From assembly GCA_947472885.1 (NCBI GenBank), contig CANJBX010000020.1:1-57446 (forward strand): DNA of 57,446 bases. Direction: 5' to 3'. Below the pieces are notes generated by a model. That model made no database searches and was not told the origin of the DNA. It saw only the letters and a program-made list of their open reading frames with translations. The first letter of the stretch is position 1; every line of letters starts with the position of its first letter. The position numbers and the translations under genes are program-made. Source of the stretch: Hyphomicrobiaceae bacterium. Lineage in GTDB: Bacteria; Pseudomonadota; Alphaproteobacteria; Rhizobiales; Xanthobacteraceae. Shown one piece after another: positions 33,064 through 41,068 of this stretch.

Positions 33064-33917
33064 TGAACATGCAGAACGATCCGGCGGCATTTTCCGCGCC
33101 GCTGCCGCCGATTTTCCACCCCGGGTTTTCGTGGATGCGCGTGTTTGCCATGGTCCGGCGCTACTGGTTCCTGTTGCGTTCGTCGTGGCCGCGTGTCCTC
33201 GACCTGATCTACTGGCCGACGGTGCAGATGTGCATGTGGGGCCTGCTGCAGACCTACATGGGCCAGCAGGGCGGGGCGCTGGCGCGCGTCGGGCAGGCGT
33301 TCCTCGGCGCGGTGATGCTGTGGGACATGCTGTTTCGCGGCCAGCTCGGCTTCTCGATTTCGTTTCTTGAGGAGATGTATTCGCGCAACCTGTCGAACCT
33401 GATGATCTCGCCGTTGCGGCCGATGGAATTCGTGTCGTCGCTGATCATCATGAGTCTCATCCGGCTCGCCATCGGCATGGTGCCGGTGACGATTCTCGCG
33501 ATCCTGTTCTTCGGCTTCAACCTGTGGGGATTGGGTTTCGCGCTCGCGGCTTTCTTCGTGAACCTGATGCTGACCTCGTGGACCATCGGCATCGTGGTGT
33601 CGGGACTTCTGCTGCGAAATGGTTTGGGCGCCGAGAGCATGGCGTGGTCGATCATGTTCCTGCTGCTGCCGCTGACCTGCGTCTATTATCCGGTCGCGAC
33701 CTTGCCGGACTGGTTGCAGTTCGTGGCCTGGTGCCTGCCGCCGACCTACGTTTTTGAAGGCATGCGGGCGTTGCTGATCGACCACGTTTTCCGTGCAGAC
33801 CTGATGCTGGAGGCGCTGGCGATCAATCTGGTGCTGTTCGCAGGGGCAATCTGCGCGTTTCTGGCCTTCCTGCGCAGTTCCCGCGAGGCCGGATCGCTTT
33901 TGGCGGGCGGCGAATAG
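33063..33917 (+). CDS. ABC-2 type exporter, permease subunit
   Basis: A 284-residue membrane protein with six predicted segments after a ~45-residue cytoplasmic start. The ABC-2 permease pattern is visible in the segment MYSRNLSNLMISPLRPMEF and the late CVYYPVATLPDWLQFVAW, where the final re-entrant loop lies. It begins inside the stop codon of the ATPase gene (TGATG), ensuring matched expression. No periplasmic or outer-membrane partner is nearby. Confidence 0.87.
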   Translation: MNMQNDPAAFSAPLPPIFHPGFSWMRVFAMVRRYWFLLRSSWPRVLDLIYWPTVQMCMWGLLQTYMGQQGGALARVGQAFLGAVMLWDMLFRGQLGFSISFLEEMYSRNLSNLMISPLRPMEFVSSLIIMSLIRLAIGMVPVTILAILFFGFNLWGLGFALAAFFVNLMLTSWTIGIVVSGLLLRNGLGAESMAWSIMFLLLPLTCVYYPVATLPDWLQFVAWCLPPTYVFEGMRALLIDHVFRADLMLEALAINLVLFAGAICAFLAFLRSSREAGSLLAGGE

Positions 33918-34177
33918 GCCATTCCACACTCAGGTAGGGCTTGGGTAGGGCTTGCGTAACCACCCCACGCCTAACCTTGGCGGCTCCTTCAGTTGTGTAA
34001 GCCGTTGGTCAGTGAATAACCCTTATGTTGACGGGGTGACGGTTCAAGCAGACAATGTTGCAGCGCAGCAAACAGCACGCGCAAACAGGCCGGGATTGGG
34101 ATCACTACATGGCGATTGGCGAATTTGGCGGCGCACCTGACATATCGACCGAAGGCGGCTTTGTCGCTTCTTCGCCG

Positions 34178-35503
34178 ATGTATTGGCTCTATGAAATGAG
34201 CCATGCCGCGCTGAACCCCTCGCGCGCTTTGGCCGACGCCACCAAGCTGTTTTACAAAAACCCCGTCAATCCGCTGTCACATACGACGTTCGGCAAGTCG
34301 ATTGCCGCCGCCGCCGAATTGTTCGAGCGTTCGACACGCCGCTACAGCAAACCCGAGTGGGGGATCACCTCGGCGCTGGTCGGCGGCGAGCGCGTGCCGG
34401 TCAACATTGTGCCGGTGTGGGAAGGCCCATTTTGCCGCCTGCTGCATTTCTCGCGCGCGATGGAACATGCGCCCAGGCGCCCGCAGCCCAAGATGCTGAT
34501 CGTGGCGCCGATGTCGGGCCATTACGCCACGCTGCTGCGCGGCACGGTCGAAGCTTTCCTGCCGAACCATGACGTTTACATCACCGACTGGGCGGATGCG
34601 CGTTCGGTGCCGGTTGCCGGCGGCCGCTTCGATCTCGATGACTACATCGATTACGTCATCTCGATCCTGCATTTCCTCGGCGGCGATACGCATGTCATTG
34701 CGGTGTGTCAGCCGTCGGTGCCGGTGCTGGCTGCCGTCGCGCTGATGGAAGCCAATGAAGATCCGTATGTGCCAAGCTCCATGACGCTGATGGGCGGGCC
34801 GATCGACACCCGCGCCAATCCGACCGCCGTCAACAAGCTGGCGCAGGACCGCGGCATCGAGTGGTTCCGCCGCAACGTCATCACCAAGGTGCCGTTCCCG
34901 CACGCCGGCGTGATGCGCGACGTTTATCCGGGCTTCCTGCAACTCAATGGCTTCGTCAGTATGAACCTCGACAAGCACATCGAGGCGCACAAGAACCTGT
35001 TTACGCATCTGGTGCAGGGCGATGGCGATGGCGCGCAGAAACATCGCGAGTTTTATGACGAATATCTCGCCGTGATGGACCTTTCGGCAGAATTTTACCT
35101 GCAGACCGTCGATACGGTGTTCGTGCAGCAGGCGCTGCCGAAGGGTGAAATGACCCATCGCGGCCGCAAGATCGACCCTTCCAGGATCCGCCGCACCGCA
35201 TTGCTCACGGTTGAGGGCGAACACGACGATATTTCCGGCCTCGGCCAGACCAAAGCGTCGCATGATCTGTGTTTCAACATTCCGGCCGAGAAGAAATCGC
35301 ACTGGATGCAGCCCGGTGTCGGTCATTACGGCGTGTTTAACGGTTCGTGCTTCCGTTCCGAGATCGCGCCGCGCATTTCGGACTTCATTCTGTCCAATAA
35401 CGGGTCTTTCGCCGGAAAACGCCCGAGCAAAGCGACTGAAGCCGTCGAGCGCGGCGGTAAGGTCGTGGAACTCAAGCGCGCCGTTCCGCGCCGCAGCGAA
35501 TAG
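34178..35503 (+). CDS. phaZ: Intracellular polyhydroxyalkanoate depolymerase
   Basis: A 441-residue enzyme that hydrolyses stored PHB granules. The family N-terminus MYWLYEMSHAALNPSRALAD decides the start at 34178; in-frame ATGs at 34055 and 34109 would add residues without family counterpart. With this start the nucleophile Cys in VIAVCQPSV is at about 177, close to C183 of Cupriavidus PhaZ; the acid lies in EGEHDDISG and the base in VGHYGVF. The C-terminal ~30 residues are basic. Stands alone, without phaC or phasin genes nearby. Confidence 0.9.
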   Translation: MYWLYEMSHAALNPSRALADATKLFYKNPVNPLSHTTFGKSIAAAAELFERSTRRYSKPEWGITSALVGGERVPVNIVPVWEGPFCRLLHFSRAMEHAPRRPQPKMLIVAPMSGHYATLLRGTVEAFLPNHDVYITDWADARSVPVAGGRFDLDDYIDYVISILHFLGGDTHVIAVCQPSVPVLAAVALMEANEDPYVPSSMTLMGGPIDTRANPTAVNKLAQDRGIEWFRRNVITKVPFPHAGVMRDVYPGFLQLNGFVSMNLDKHIEAHKNLFTHLVQGDGDGAQKHREFYDEYLAVMDLSAEFYLQTVDTVFVQQALPKGEMTHRGRKIDPSRIRRTALLTVEGEHDDISGLGQTKASHDLCFNIPAEKKSHWMQPGVGHYGVFNGSCFRSEIAPRISDFILSNNGSFAGKRPSKATEAVERGGKVVELKRAVPRRSE

Positions 35504-35704
35504 CGGCGCATCGCGCGCGCGTTAGCGTTCGCGCGAATTCCCTAAAAATTTTCGGGTTTATTTGGTGTGCAGTGCGTGGAACGGTTCACGCAACCTGTGC
35601 AATTTCCTTCGCGTGTGAAAATTTCAGTTCCCACATTCGCCGCGCACGCGCTAAGACTGCGCGCATGACACAATCCCGTCCATCCGGTCTGCGAGTGTAA
35701 CAGC

Positions 35705-36466
35705 ATGCTCCGCGCGTTGTTCACCCGCACCATGGCGCCGCCGCAGGCATCTTCCATCGACATTCCGTTCGAAGGTGCGATCTGTCGCGTCAACGTGAAG
35801 CCTCACCGTCAGGCGCGGCGCTATACGCTGCGCATTCAGGCTGCGACGCGCGAAGTGCTGCTCACCATGCCGCCGCGCGGCAGCATGCGCGAGGCCAAGG
35901 CATTTGCCGAAAAGCATGGCGGCTGGATCGCGGCGCGCCTGGAGCGCATGCCGCAAACCGTGCCTTTTGCGGACGGCGGGATGGTGCCGCTGCGTGGCGT
36001 CGAACATCGCATCTGCCATCGTCCCGGCGTACGCGGTACGGTGTGGACCGAGGCAAAGCCGGAAGGCGAATGCAGGAATCTCCTCTGCGTTGCCGGCGAC
36101 GCAGTGCATGTGCGCCGCCGCGTCGCCGACTATCTCAAGCGTGAAGCCAAACGCGATCTTGAGGTAGCGAGCCGCCGCTACGCCGAGCAGCTCAATGTAA
36201 AAATCGAACGCATTTCGGTGCGCGACACGTCGAGCCGTTGGGGTTCATGCTCGACCAAAGGTGCGCTGTCATATTCCTGGCGGCTGATCCTGGCGCCGCC
36301 TGCCGTCCTGAGCTATCTCGCGGCGCATGAAGTCGCCCATCTCGTCGAGATGAACCACTCGCGCAAGTTCTGGCGCGTCCTGCGTGAACTTTGCCCGGAA
36401 ATGAACACCCACAAGGTCTGGCTGGACGTGAACGGCGGCGATCTGCACCGCTACGGCAACGCGTGA
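35705..36466 (+). CDS. YgjP-like metallopeptidase-domain protein (M48/SprT-like)
   Basis: A 253-residue protein of the YgjP/DUF45 family. The zinc site is HEVAHLVEMNHS: H208, E209, H212 and a third ligand H218. The family signature SSRWGSCS lies at about 176-183. The fold resembles SprT and WSS1 proteases that act on DNA-bound proteins, but YgjP function is not established. It is monocistronic, with 200 bases before it and about 150 after. The ATG at 35705 has no strong site; the first ~18 residues look unlike the family and may not be translated. Confidence 0.85.
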   Translation: MLRALFTRTMAPPQASSIDIPFEGAICRVNVKPHRQARRYTLRIQAATREVLLTMPPRGSMREAKAFAEKHGGWIAARLERMPQTVPFADGGMVPLRGVEHRICHRPGVRGTVWTEAKPEGECRNLLCVAGDAVHVRRRVADYLKREAKRDLEVASRRYAEQLNVKIERISVRDTSSRWGSCSTKGALSYSWRLILAPPAVLSYLAAHEVAHLVEMNHSRKFWRVLRELCPEMNTHKVWLDVNGGDLHRYGNA

Positions 36467-36615
36467 TATTGATGGATGGCCGTGCGCTATGCGTAGCGGT
36501 CACACGATAACGGTGCTTTTGCAGCTATCCCATAACGGCTAAGGATAACGCCGCCTAGTGCGGGGTTTCGCGCCGGGTGTGAAATGGCCTTTTGTCCGCG
36601 AGCAGCTTTTCAAGA

Positions 36616-37812
36616 ATGCCGACCCAGAAACTTCAGCCCAATACGCTTGCACTCACGCTGCTGCTGACGCTGCTTGTCAGCTTCGGGCCGCTGTCGGTCG
36701 ATCTTTATGTGCCGTCGATGCCTGAAGTCGGCCGCGTCATGAACGCGCCGGGCTCGCAGGTGCAATTGACGATCTCGCTCTATCTTGCCGGCTTCGCGCT
36801 GGGCCAGATTCTATATGGCCCGATCTCGGATCGTTTTGGCCGCAAGCCGGCGATCATCGGTGCTTTCCTGCTTTACTGCGCCGCATCCATCCTGTGCCTG
36901 TTCTCGACCGACATTGAAACCCTTGTGACTGGGCGTTTCCTGCAGGCGCTGGGCGTTTCAGGGTCGTCGGTCGTCGCGCGCGCGGTTGTGCGCGATCTTT
37001 ACGAGGGCAAGCACGCCAGCCTTCAGTTCTCGACCATGAACATGTTTATGGGTCTGATGCCGATTTTCGCGCCGCTGATGGGCGGCGTACTCGCGACATT
37101 CTTCGGCTGGCATTCGGTGTTCATCTTCCAGTTCTGCGCCGGTGCGGCGACCGTGTTGCTGGTGGTGTTCCGCCTCGCGGAGTCGCGTGCAGGGACGAGG
37201 ATTTCGCCGCTGGAAATCCTGCGCAGCTACGGCATCATCGCAGTGAACAAGGCATTCCTCGCCAACATGGCGGTCGGCGCGCTGGCCTATTCCGGCCTGT
37301 TCGCCTGGATCGTCGGCTCGCCGTTCGTCATGCAGACGATTGTGGGCTTGTCGCCGCTCGGTTTCTCGATGTGCTATGCGGCGGCGTGTTCGGGCTTCAT
37401 CCTTGGCGGATGGATCGGCACGCGGCTGGTGGTCAGCCACGGCCTCGACGCCATGGCGGGCATCGGCGCGACGTTCTGCGCGGTCGCGGGCCTGTGCATT
37501 CTGGTCAGCGCCGCCGTCGGCATCGCATTGCCGGTGACGCTGACTCTGCCAATGGGCATTTATTTTATCGGTCTGGCGATTCTGCTGGCGCAATCCACCG
37601 CTGCGGCGCTGATGCCGTTTCCGAAACAGGCCGGTACGGCTTCGTCGTTGCTCGGGTTCGCGCAGCAGTTCGCCGGCGTCATCATGGGCACGCTGGTCGG
37701 CTATTCGCTGGACAAGTCCACGGCGCTGCCGATGGGCATGTTTATCGCGGCAGCGGGCTGCAGCACGATGCTGTTGTGGCTAATGACACGGCGCGTGCGC
37801 GCCGCGCACTAA
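36616..37812 (+). CDS. Bcr/CflA family drug-efflux MFS transporter
   Basis: A 398-residue carrier with 12 membrane helices. The Bcr/CflA pattern is seen in FGPLSVDLYVPSMPEVG at the first helix, GQILYGPISDRFGRKPAII in loop 2-3 (motif A) and FLQALGVSGSSVVARAVVRD in helix 4. It should export drugs or dipeptides by proton antiport. The ATG at 36616 is chosen; a TTG at 36592 would add eight residues. Convergent with the PBP1A gene. Confidence 0.9.
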   Translation: MPTQKLQPNTLALTLLLTLLVSFGPLSVDLYVPSMPEVGRVMNAPGSQVQLTISLYLAGFALGQILYGPISDRFGRKPAIIGAFLLYCAASILCLFSTDIETLVTGRFLQALGVSGSSVVARAVVRDLYEGKHASLQFSTMNMFMGLMPIFAPLMGGVLATFFGWHSVFIFQFCAGAATVLLVVFRLAESRAGTRISPLEILRSYGIIAVNKAFLANMAVGALAYSGLFAWIVGSPFVMQTIVGLSPLGFSMCYAAACSGFILGGWIGTRLVVSHGLDAMAGIGATFCAVAGLCILVSAAVGIALPVTLTLPMGIYFIGLAILLAQSTAAALMPFPKQAGTASSLLGFAQQFAGVIMGTLVGYSLDKSTALPMGMFIAAAGCSTMLLWLMTRRVRAAH

Positions 37813-37838
37813 GGCATGATCCCGAAAAATTATTGCCG

Positions 37839-40028
37839 TTATCTGCGGCTGAACAGCTTGTCGATCAGCCAACCGTCGATGTCTTCACGCTTGGCTGGTT
37901 GTTGTGCGGGCTGCGGCTGCGCTTGAGCCTCCCGGTTGCCGAAGATCGACGCCATCGGCGAGGCGCTTTCGCCGTTCGGCAGGCCGGCGACCGGCACGCC
38001 CTGATGCGCCACTTTCATGAAGCGGCTCCATATATCGACGGGCAGGCCGCTGCCGGTGGCTTTCTTGGTCGGCGTCGCATCGTCGTTGCCGATCCAGACG
38101 CCGGTGATGAGGTGGCCGGTGTAGCCGATGAACCAGGCGTCGCGATAATCCTGGCTGGTGCCGGTCTTGCCGGCGGCGGGCCAACCCGGCAAGTCCGCGC
38201 GTTTGGCCGAGCCGAACGTCAGCGTCTCGCGCATCATGCGGTTCATCATGCCTACGTATTCCGGCTCGATGACGCGGCCAAGCGACTGGTCGGTGCGGGT
38301 GTAAAGCACCTTGCCGTCGCTGGTGCGAACCCGCTCGATCACATGCGGCGTGATCGCAAAGCCGCCGTTGGCGAACGGCACGTAGGCCGAGACCAGTTCA
38401 AGCGGCGAGACTTCCGAGGTGCCAAGCGCGAGCGACGCATTGGGTTCGAGTTTCGATGAAATGCCCAGCCGATAGGCGGTGCGCGCCACGGCGGTCGGGC
38501 CGAACTCCATGGTGAGGCGCACGGATACGGTGTTGAGCGACATCGCAAGCGCCTGCGTCAGCGTCACCTTGCCGAAATACTCGTGGGTGTAATTCTCCGG
38601 CTTCCAGCCCTTTACCGCGATGGGCTTGTCTTCGCGCACGCTCTCTGGCGTCAGGCCGCGTTCGATGGCGGTGAGATAGACGAACGGCTTGAACGATGAG
38701 CCGGGCTGGCGCCTGGCGGCGACCGCGCGGTTGAACTGGCTTTCGGCATAACTGCGGCCGCCGACCAGCGCACGCAGCGAGCCGTCGGGCGTCATCACGA
38801 CCATGGCGCCTTGTTCGACGTCGAACTTGTTGGCCTTGAGGTTCATCTCCTCGGTCAACGCCTTTTCGGCGGCAGCCTGCAGGCCCGCATCGACGGTTGT
38901 CTCCACGATCACATCGTCCTCGACACGGCCGAGCAGTTCGTTGAGGGCATCCATCACGTAGTCGGCGACATAATTCACCGCGCCGCCGGAGGTCTGCTTG
39001 ACGATCTTGGGCGGGGCCGCCATCGCCACCTTGGCGTCGGCATCCTTGATGAGCTTGGTATCGGCCATGGCTGCCAGCACAAGCTGCGCGCGGCGTTCCG
39101 CGCCGGCGAAGTTATGCGTCGGCGCGAGTTTCGATGGTGACTTCACGATACCGGCGAGCATCGCGGATTCCGCAATCGTCATCTGCCGCGCCGACTTACC
39201 GAAGTAACGCTGCGCCGCCGCCTCGATGCCGTAAGCGCCGGCGCCGAAGTAAACGCGGTTGAGGTACATATCGAGGATCTGGTTCTTGCTGAACTTGTGC
39301 TCAAGCCACAGTGCCAGCACGACTTCCTGCAGCTTGCGCCCCATGGTGCGCTGCTGGGTCAGGAACAGGTTTTTCGCAAGCTGCTGCGTCAGCGTCGAAC
39401 CGCCCTGGGCGACGCCACGGCGCATCGCATTGGCGACCAATGCGCGCCCGAGGCCGATGGGATCGATGCCGTAATGGCTGTAGAAGCGGCGGTCCTCGAT
39501 GGCGATGAATGCCTTGGTCGTGTAAGGCGGCAGCTCTTCGATCGGCACGGCTGCGCCGCCCATGTTGCCGCGTGTCGCGAGTACCTTGCCATCGATGCCG
39601 GCGATGTGGATCGTCGGCGGGCGCTTGGGAATTTCGAGCGATTGCAGCGGCGGCAGGTGCATGCCGATCCAGGCGATGGTGCCGACGCCGGCAATCACCA
39701 GCCAGAGGCTCAGCACGGCGCCCCAATACATGATGCGGACGAACGGAGAGCGGCCCTTGCCGTCGCTGCCGCCCGAGCCTGCGCCTTTGCCGCGCTTCTT
39801 TTTGGCGCGCTTTTTCTTCGCAGCCGGCGTGCGGCGCGGGTTAGGCGCTTCGTCGTGGTCGTCGCTGGCTGTTTCCTCGCGCGCAGCTTTGGCGCGCCGC
39901 TTGCGGGGCGCGGGGCGGTCTTCGGCCTCGGGCCGCTCCTCGGGAGCGTCCTCGAACCGGGGCTCGACCCGCTCGCGTGCGCTTCGCCGTGCCACACCAT
40001 CCCCCGTACGCACTACACCCACCGTCAA
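37839..40028 (-). CDS. Class A penicillin-binding protein, PBP1A family
   Basis: A 729-residue bifunctional peptidoglycan synthase. The cytoplasmic N-terminus (1-98) is highly charged, with Lys/Arg blocks (KKKRAKKKRGKG); membrane anchor at about 99-121. Glycosyltransferase: EDRRFYSHYGID with catalytic E178, then GGSTLTQQLAKN. Transpeptidase: SSFK (S444), SLN (497-499), KTGTS (K621). All catalytic motifs are present. No ATG exists near the N-terminus: the frame opens at TTG 40028, and GTG codons at 40022, 40013 and 39995 are alternatives; I cannot choose between them. Confidence 0.92.
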   Translation of the reverse strand: MTVGVVRTGDGVARRSARERVEPRFEDAPEERPEAEDRPAPRKRRAKAAREETASDDHDEAPNPRRTPAAKKKRAKKKRGKGAGSGGSDGKGRSPFVRIMYWGAVLSLWLVIAGVGTIAWIGMHLPPLQSLEIPKRPPTIHIAGIDGKVLATRGNMGGAAVPIEELPPYTTKAFIAIEDRRFYSHYGIDPIGLGRALVANAMRRGVAQGGSTLTQQLAKNLFLTQQRTMGRKLQEVVLALWLEHKFSKNQILDMYLNRVYFGAGAYGIEAAAQRYFGKSARQMTIAESAMLAGIVKSPSKLAPTHNFAGAERRAQLVLAAMADTKLIKDADAKVAMAAPPKIVKQTSGGAVNYVADYVMDALNELLGRVEDDVIVETTVDAGLQAAAEKALTEEMNLKANKFDVEQGAMVVMTPDGSLRALVGGRSYAESQFNRAVAARRQPGSSFKPFVYLTAIERGLTPESVREDKPIAVKGWKPENYTHEYFGKVTLTQALAMSLNTVSVRLTMEFGPTAVARTAYRLGISSKLEPNASLALGTSEVSPLELVSAYVPFANGGFAITPHVIERVRTSDGKVLYTRTDQSLGRVIEPEYVGMMNRMMRETLTFGSAKRADLPGWPAAGKTGTSQDYRDAWFIGYTGHLITGVWIGNDDATPTKKATGSGLPVDIWSRFMKVAHQGVPVAGLPNGESASPMASIFGNREAQAQPQPAQQPAKREDIDGWLIDKLFSRR

Positions 40029-40170
40029 ATGAAGCTAGATCGGCGGGTTTAAGGGGCCGTTAAACCCCTGTGGGTACGGGCGGCTTTTCCCATAACGGCG
40101 CTACCTGCCGTCACAGACGGGGCTCATAATTGCCCCTGCGCCGGGATTCTCCGGCACCAAGGGGGCCACC

Positions 40171-40452
40171 ATGCGCACAGGCGCTTTGCTACTCGCGATT
40201 TTGTTAGGCACCGCCAGCATTCCGGCGGCCATTTCGACCGCCGATGCCGCGCCCAAGAAGAAGGCCAAGGTGGCCGAGCCGGAAGACCTCAATGCCAATG
40301 GCAAGAAGGCGGTCATGGACGGCCTGCCGCTCATCATGCCGTCGGCGGTGATGTTCTGGATGCTTCACCAGAAGGAAGTCCAGGCCAAGGAAGCCAAGGC
40401 GAAAGAGGCCAAGGGCACCCGGGTTGCGGCCAAGGCCAAGAAGAAGAGCTAG
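40171..40452 (+). CDS. Small secreted Lys-rich protein A
   Basis: A 93-residue protein with a Sec signal (MRTGALLLAILLGTASIPAA, cleavage near ADAA) and a very basic mature part: PKKKAKVAE, then LNANGKKAVMDGLPLIM, a hydrophobic PSAVMFWMLH and a tail of KEAKAKEAKG ending KAKKKS. A clear ggggg site precedes the ATG. It shares with the protein at 40810 the order signal, KK-rich start, LNxxGxK segment, hydrophobic FW patch and Lys tail, so the two may be paralogs. Function unknown. Divergent from PBP1A. Confidence 0.7.
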   Translation: MRTGALLLAILLGTASIPAAISTADAAPKKKAKVAEPEDLNANGKKAVMDGLPLIMPSAVMFWMLHQKEVQAKEAKAKEAKGTRVAAKAKKKS

Positions 40453-40496
40453 GGCACGGCCCCCTTAAATCGGAATGCTTGCAGCGACGATGGTGC

Positions 40497-40613
40497 GCTC
40501 CCTCTCCCCGCGTGCGGGGAGAGGGTTGGGGTGAGGGGCGTCTTGAGACATGCACAAATGCCCCTCACCCGGATTGCTTCGCAATCCGACCTCTCCCCGC
40601 ACGCGGGGAGAGG
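40497..40613. repeat. Dispersed palindromic repeat, family 2 copy B
   Basis: ccctctccccgcgtgcggggagaggg hairpin region opens the element, then ggttggggtgaggggc, a spacer, the matching cccctcaccc, a ggattgc / gcaatcc hairpin and a closing cctctccccgcacgcggggagagg hairpin. It is the reverse orientation of the copy at 16070-16211. It fills the middle of the gene-free stretch 40453-40809; the remainder shows no gene, only the presumed promoter of the next small gene. Confidence 0.85.
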
Positions 40614-40809
40614 TAGTCAGAGTTCGCGGCGACGTCGGTTAAATTAGAACCGGGATTTAGCGTCGGATAGGCCTGCTTCGCCGTCCCCTTTTCGCGCTGC
40701 CCACGCCTGGCCGTCGTGCTTCTGTGAAAAAAGCGCAACTGGGTCTCGCGGACAGCGCGGTATTTCGCTATGCCGCTGGTGGGGCGACTAGGCTTGCTGA
40801 ATATGGGGC

Positions 40810-41007
40810 ATGAAGATGCGCAAGATTGCTTTGCTGCTCGCTGTTGCCGTTGCTGCTTCCACGCCGACCCTCGCTTTCGCGAAAAAGGCCAAGAAGGCTC
40901 CGGCTCCGCAGACGTTCGAACAGCTGAACAAGGACGGCGTGAAGATGGCACATGACATCTTCTTCTGGCCGGCCGAAGCGCCCGCCAAGAAGGGCAAGAA
41001 GAAGTAA
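40810..41007 (+). CDS. Small secreted Lys-rich protein B
   Basis: A 65-residue protein with a Sec signal (KMRKIALLLAVAVAASTPT, cleavage near AFAK) and a short basic mature part: KKAKKAPAPQTFEQLNKDGV, then DIFFWPAEAPAKKGKKK. It resembles the 40171 protein in layout (LNxxGxK, aromatic FW patch, Lys tail). A strong terminator follows 28 bases after the stop. Function unknown; charge and size suggest binding to the negatively charged envelope. Confidence 0.68.
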   Translation: MKMRKIALLLAVAVAASTPTLAFAKKAKKAPAPQTFEQLNKDGVKMAHDIFFWPAEAPAKKGKKK

Positions 41008-41035
41008 TTTCCGCGAACGCGTTTGCTTGAATGCT

Positions 41036-41067
41036 AATCACGCGGCCCGGTTGGCCGCGTGATTTTT
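41036..41067. terminator. Rho-independent terminator between convergent genes
   Basis: Perfect 12-bp stem aatcacgcggcc (41036-41047) with ggccgcgtgatt (41053-41064), five-base loop, T run at 41063-41067 for the plus strand. It ends the small Lys-rich gene; on the minus strand the run after the stem is weaker, so it may also work for glnD. Confidence 0.85.
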
Positions 41068-41068
41068 A

